Both the position numbers and the translations under genes were made by a program. Source: Isoetes taiwanensis (lineage: Eukaryota; Streptophyta; Lycopodiopsida; Isoetales; Isoetaceae). From it: 64,000 nucleotides of DNA. The notes beneath the pieces were generated by a model. The model was not told where the DNA came from. It did not search any database and was given only the letters and a program-made list of their open reading frames with translations. Where the stretch lies: NCBI GenBank assembly GCA_021234155.1, contig JAJEKV010000046.1, positions 7,137,012 to 7,201,011 of the forward strand, in the 5' to 3' direction. Position 1 is the first letter of the stretch, and each line of letters opens with the position of its first letter. Of this stretch, positions 63,510-64,000 are shown one piece after another.

Positions 63510-64000
63510 ATGGATTCAACCATGTAATTTGAAGAACTTTTGCAAAAAATAGAATATCAATGGGGTGACACGTGCATGGTATGACATGGCAATGTGGATG
63601 ACATGTATGGTGACTTGGCCTCTTTGAGTGTTGTCATAGGTCAATTTAAGCATCAATGCACATAATTTGCATCTTCTAGGCAAACTTTGACTTTAAGCGC
63701 TTCCCTTAGGAATTTTTGCATTCTCTCTCATTTTTTACTTATAGAGAGGGGAAGTTGACCTTTGACCATGTGTCTGACCAAATCAAGTGGAATTTTGTGC
63801 TTCAATGAGATGGTGATGGCATGTAGAATGTGAAAGACATGTAAAGGGGAAGTTTTGACTAGAAAAAATCTTCTAGGCCAATTTTGATTTGGGAGATGAA
63901 ATGTAGGCATGGAACTTGGGATCTCATGAACATATCTTCATGGTGACGGGAGTGGAGGGTGTAGGATGGGAATCAAAGAATGTAATTATGCCAAGAACTC
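63510..64000. other. Intergenic to window end, nothing recognised
   Basis: Continuation of the TGACATGG-rich field, then single-copy-looking DNA. No supported gene. Confidence 0.45.

Noticed and set aside
1-64000. CRISPR arrays, prokaryotic operons, tRNA or rRNA genes
   Set aside because: None seen. The regular palindromes at 32-38 kb have variable short AT-rich linkers and degenerate units, unlike CRISPR repeats, and the tRNA-like boxes belong to SINE heads without a cloverleaf.

Overview
The window is transposon-rich nuclear DNA from a land plant. I see no operons, prokaryotic ribosome-binding sites or CRISPR. It holds Ty3/gypsy LTR retrotransposons, L1-type LINEs, tRNA-derived SINEs, fragments of PLS-type pentatricopeptide-repeat (PPR) genes, GT-AG introns and decayed 'DUF7869' and 'DFAENY' transposon-like genes. 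Together these suggest a seed-free plant, most likely a fern. That assignment is inference. I see no clearly intact host gene; the nearest is an RPA70-like fragment with clean splice sites and no stops.

Left part (1-11.3 kb): the 3' portion of gypsy family A (copy 1, + strand) carries the end of integrase, a spacer with an antisense Cys-rich ORF, a ~990-aa additional ORF and the 3' LTR. The LTR is split by a ~4.06 kb element with terminal inverted repeats (TIRs), which itself holds a family of GGATCACACC hairpins. The LTR ends inside a PPR pseudogene; a second PPR fragment and TIR-bounded repeats follow.

Middle-left (11.3-31.4 kb): an aminoacylase-1 pseudogene, the RPA70-like gene fragment, a SINE, a 5'-truncated LINE with a 12-bp target duplication, a decayed gypsy element (tRNA-Met primer site, RNase H remnant), a histone H3/CENH3-like relic, a LINE ORF1 relic, a gypsy protease-RT relic and a 'DFAENY' pseudogene.

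Middle (31.8-45.3 kb): minus-strand exons encoding FCP1-like and ParB-like (DGQHS) segments. Their introns carry arrays of a 13-bp palindrome (CACGCC-N-GGCGTG and variants). Two related TATA promoter modules lie upstream. Two convergent DUF7869/DFAENY-type pseudogenes follow.

Right (45.3-64 kb): a nested LTR structure. A full-length family A element (47018-58207, minus strand, target duplication TATTT) lies inside a small non-autonomous LTR element (45290-59452, target duplication ACATG). That element lies in a third gypsy element of which only gag-protease and one LTR edge are seen. A second SINE and low-complexity DNA close the window.

The two family A copies allow comparative reading. Both keep the long ORF after integrase, and both keep, on the opposite strand, a small Cys-rich ORF with CCAAT and TATA signals whose differences fall mostly at its own third codon positions. 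This antisense gene and the intronic palindrome arrays are the strongest candidates for undescribed biology.
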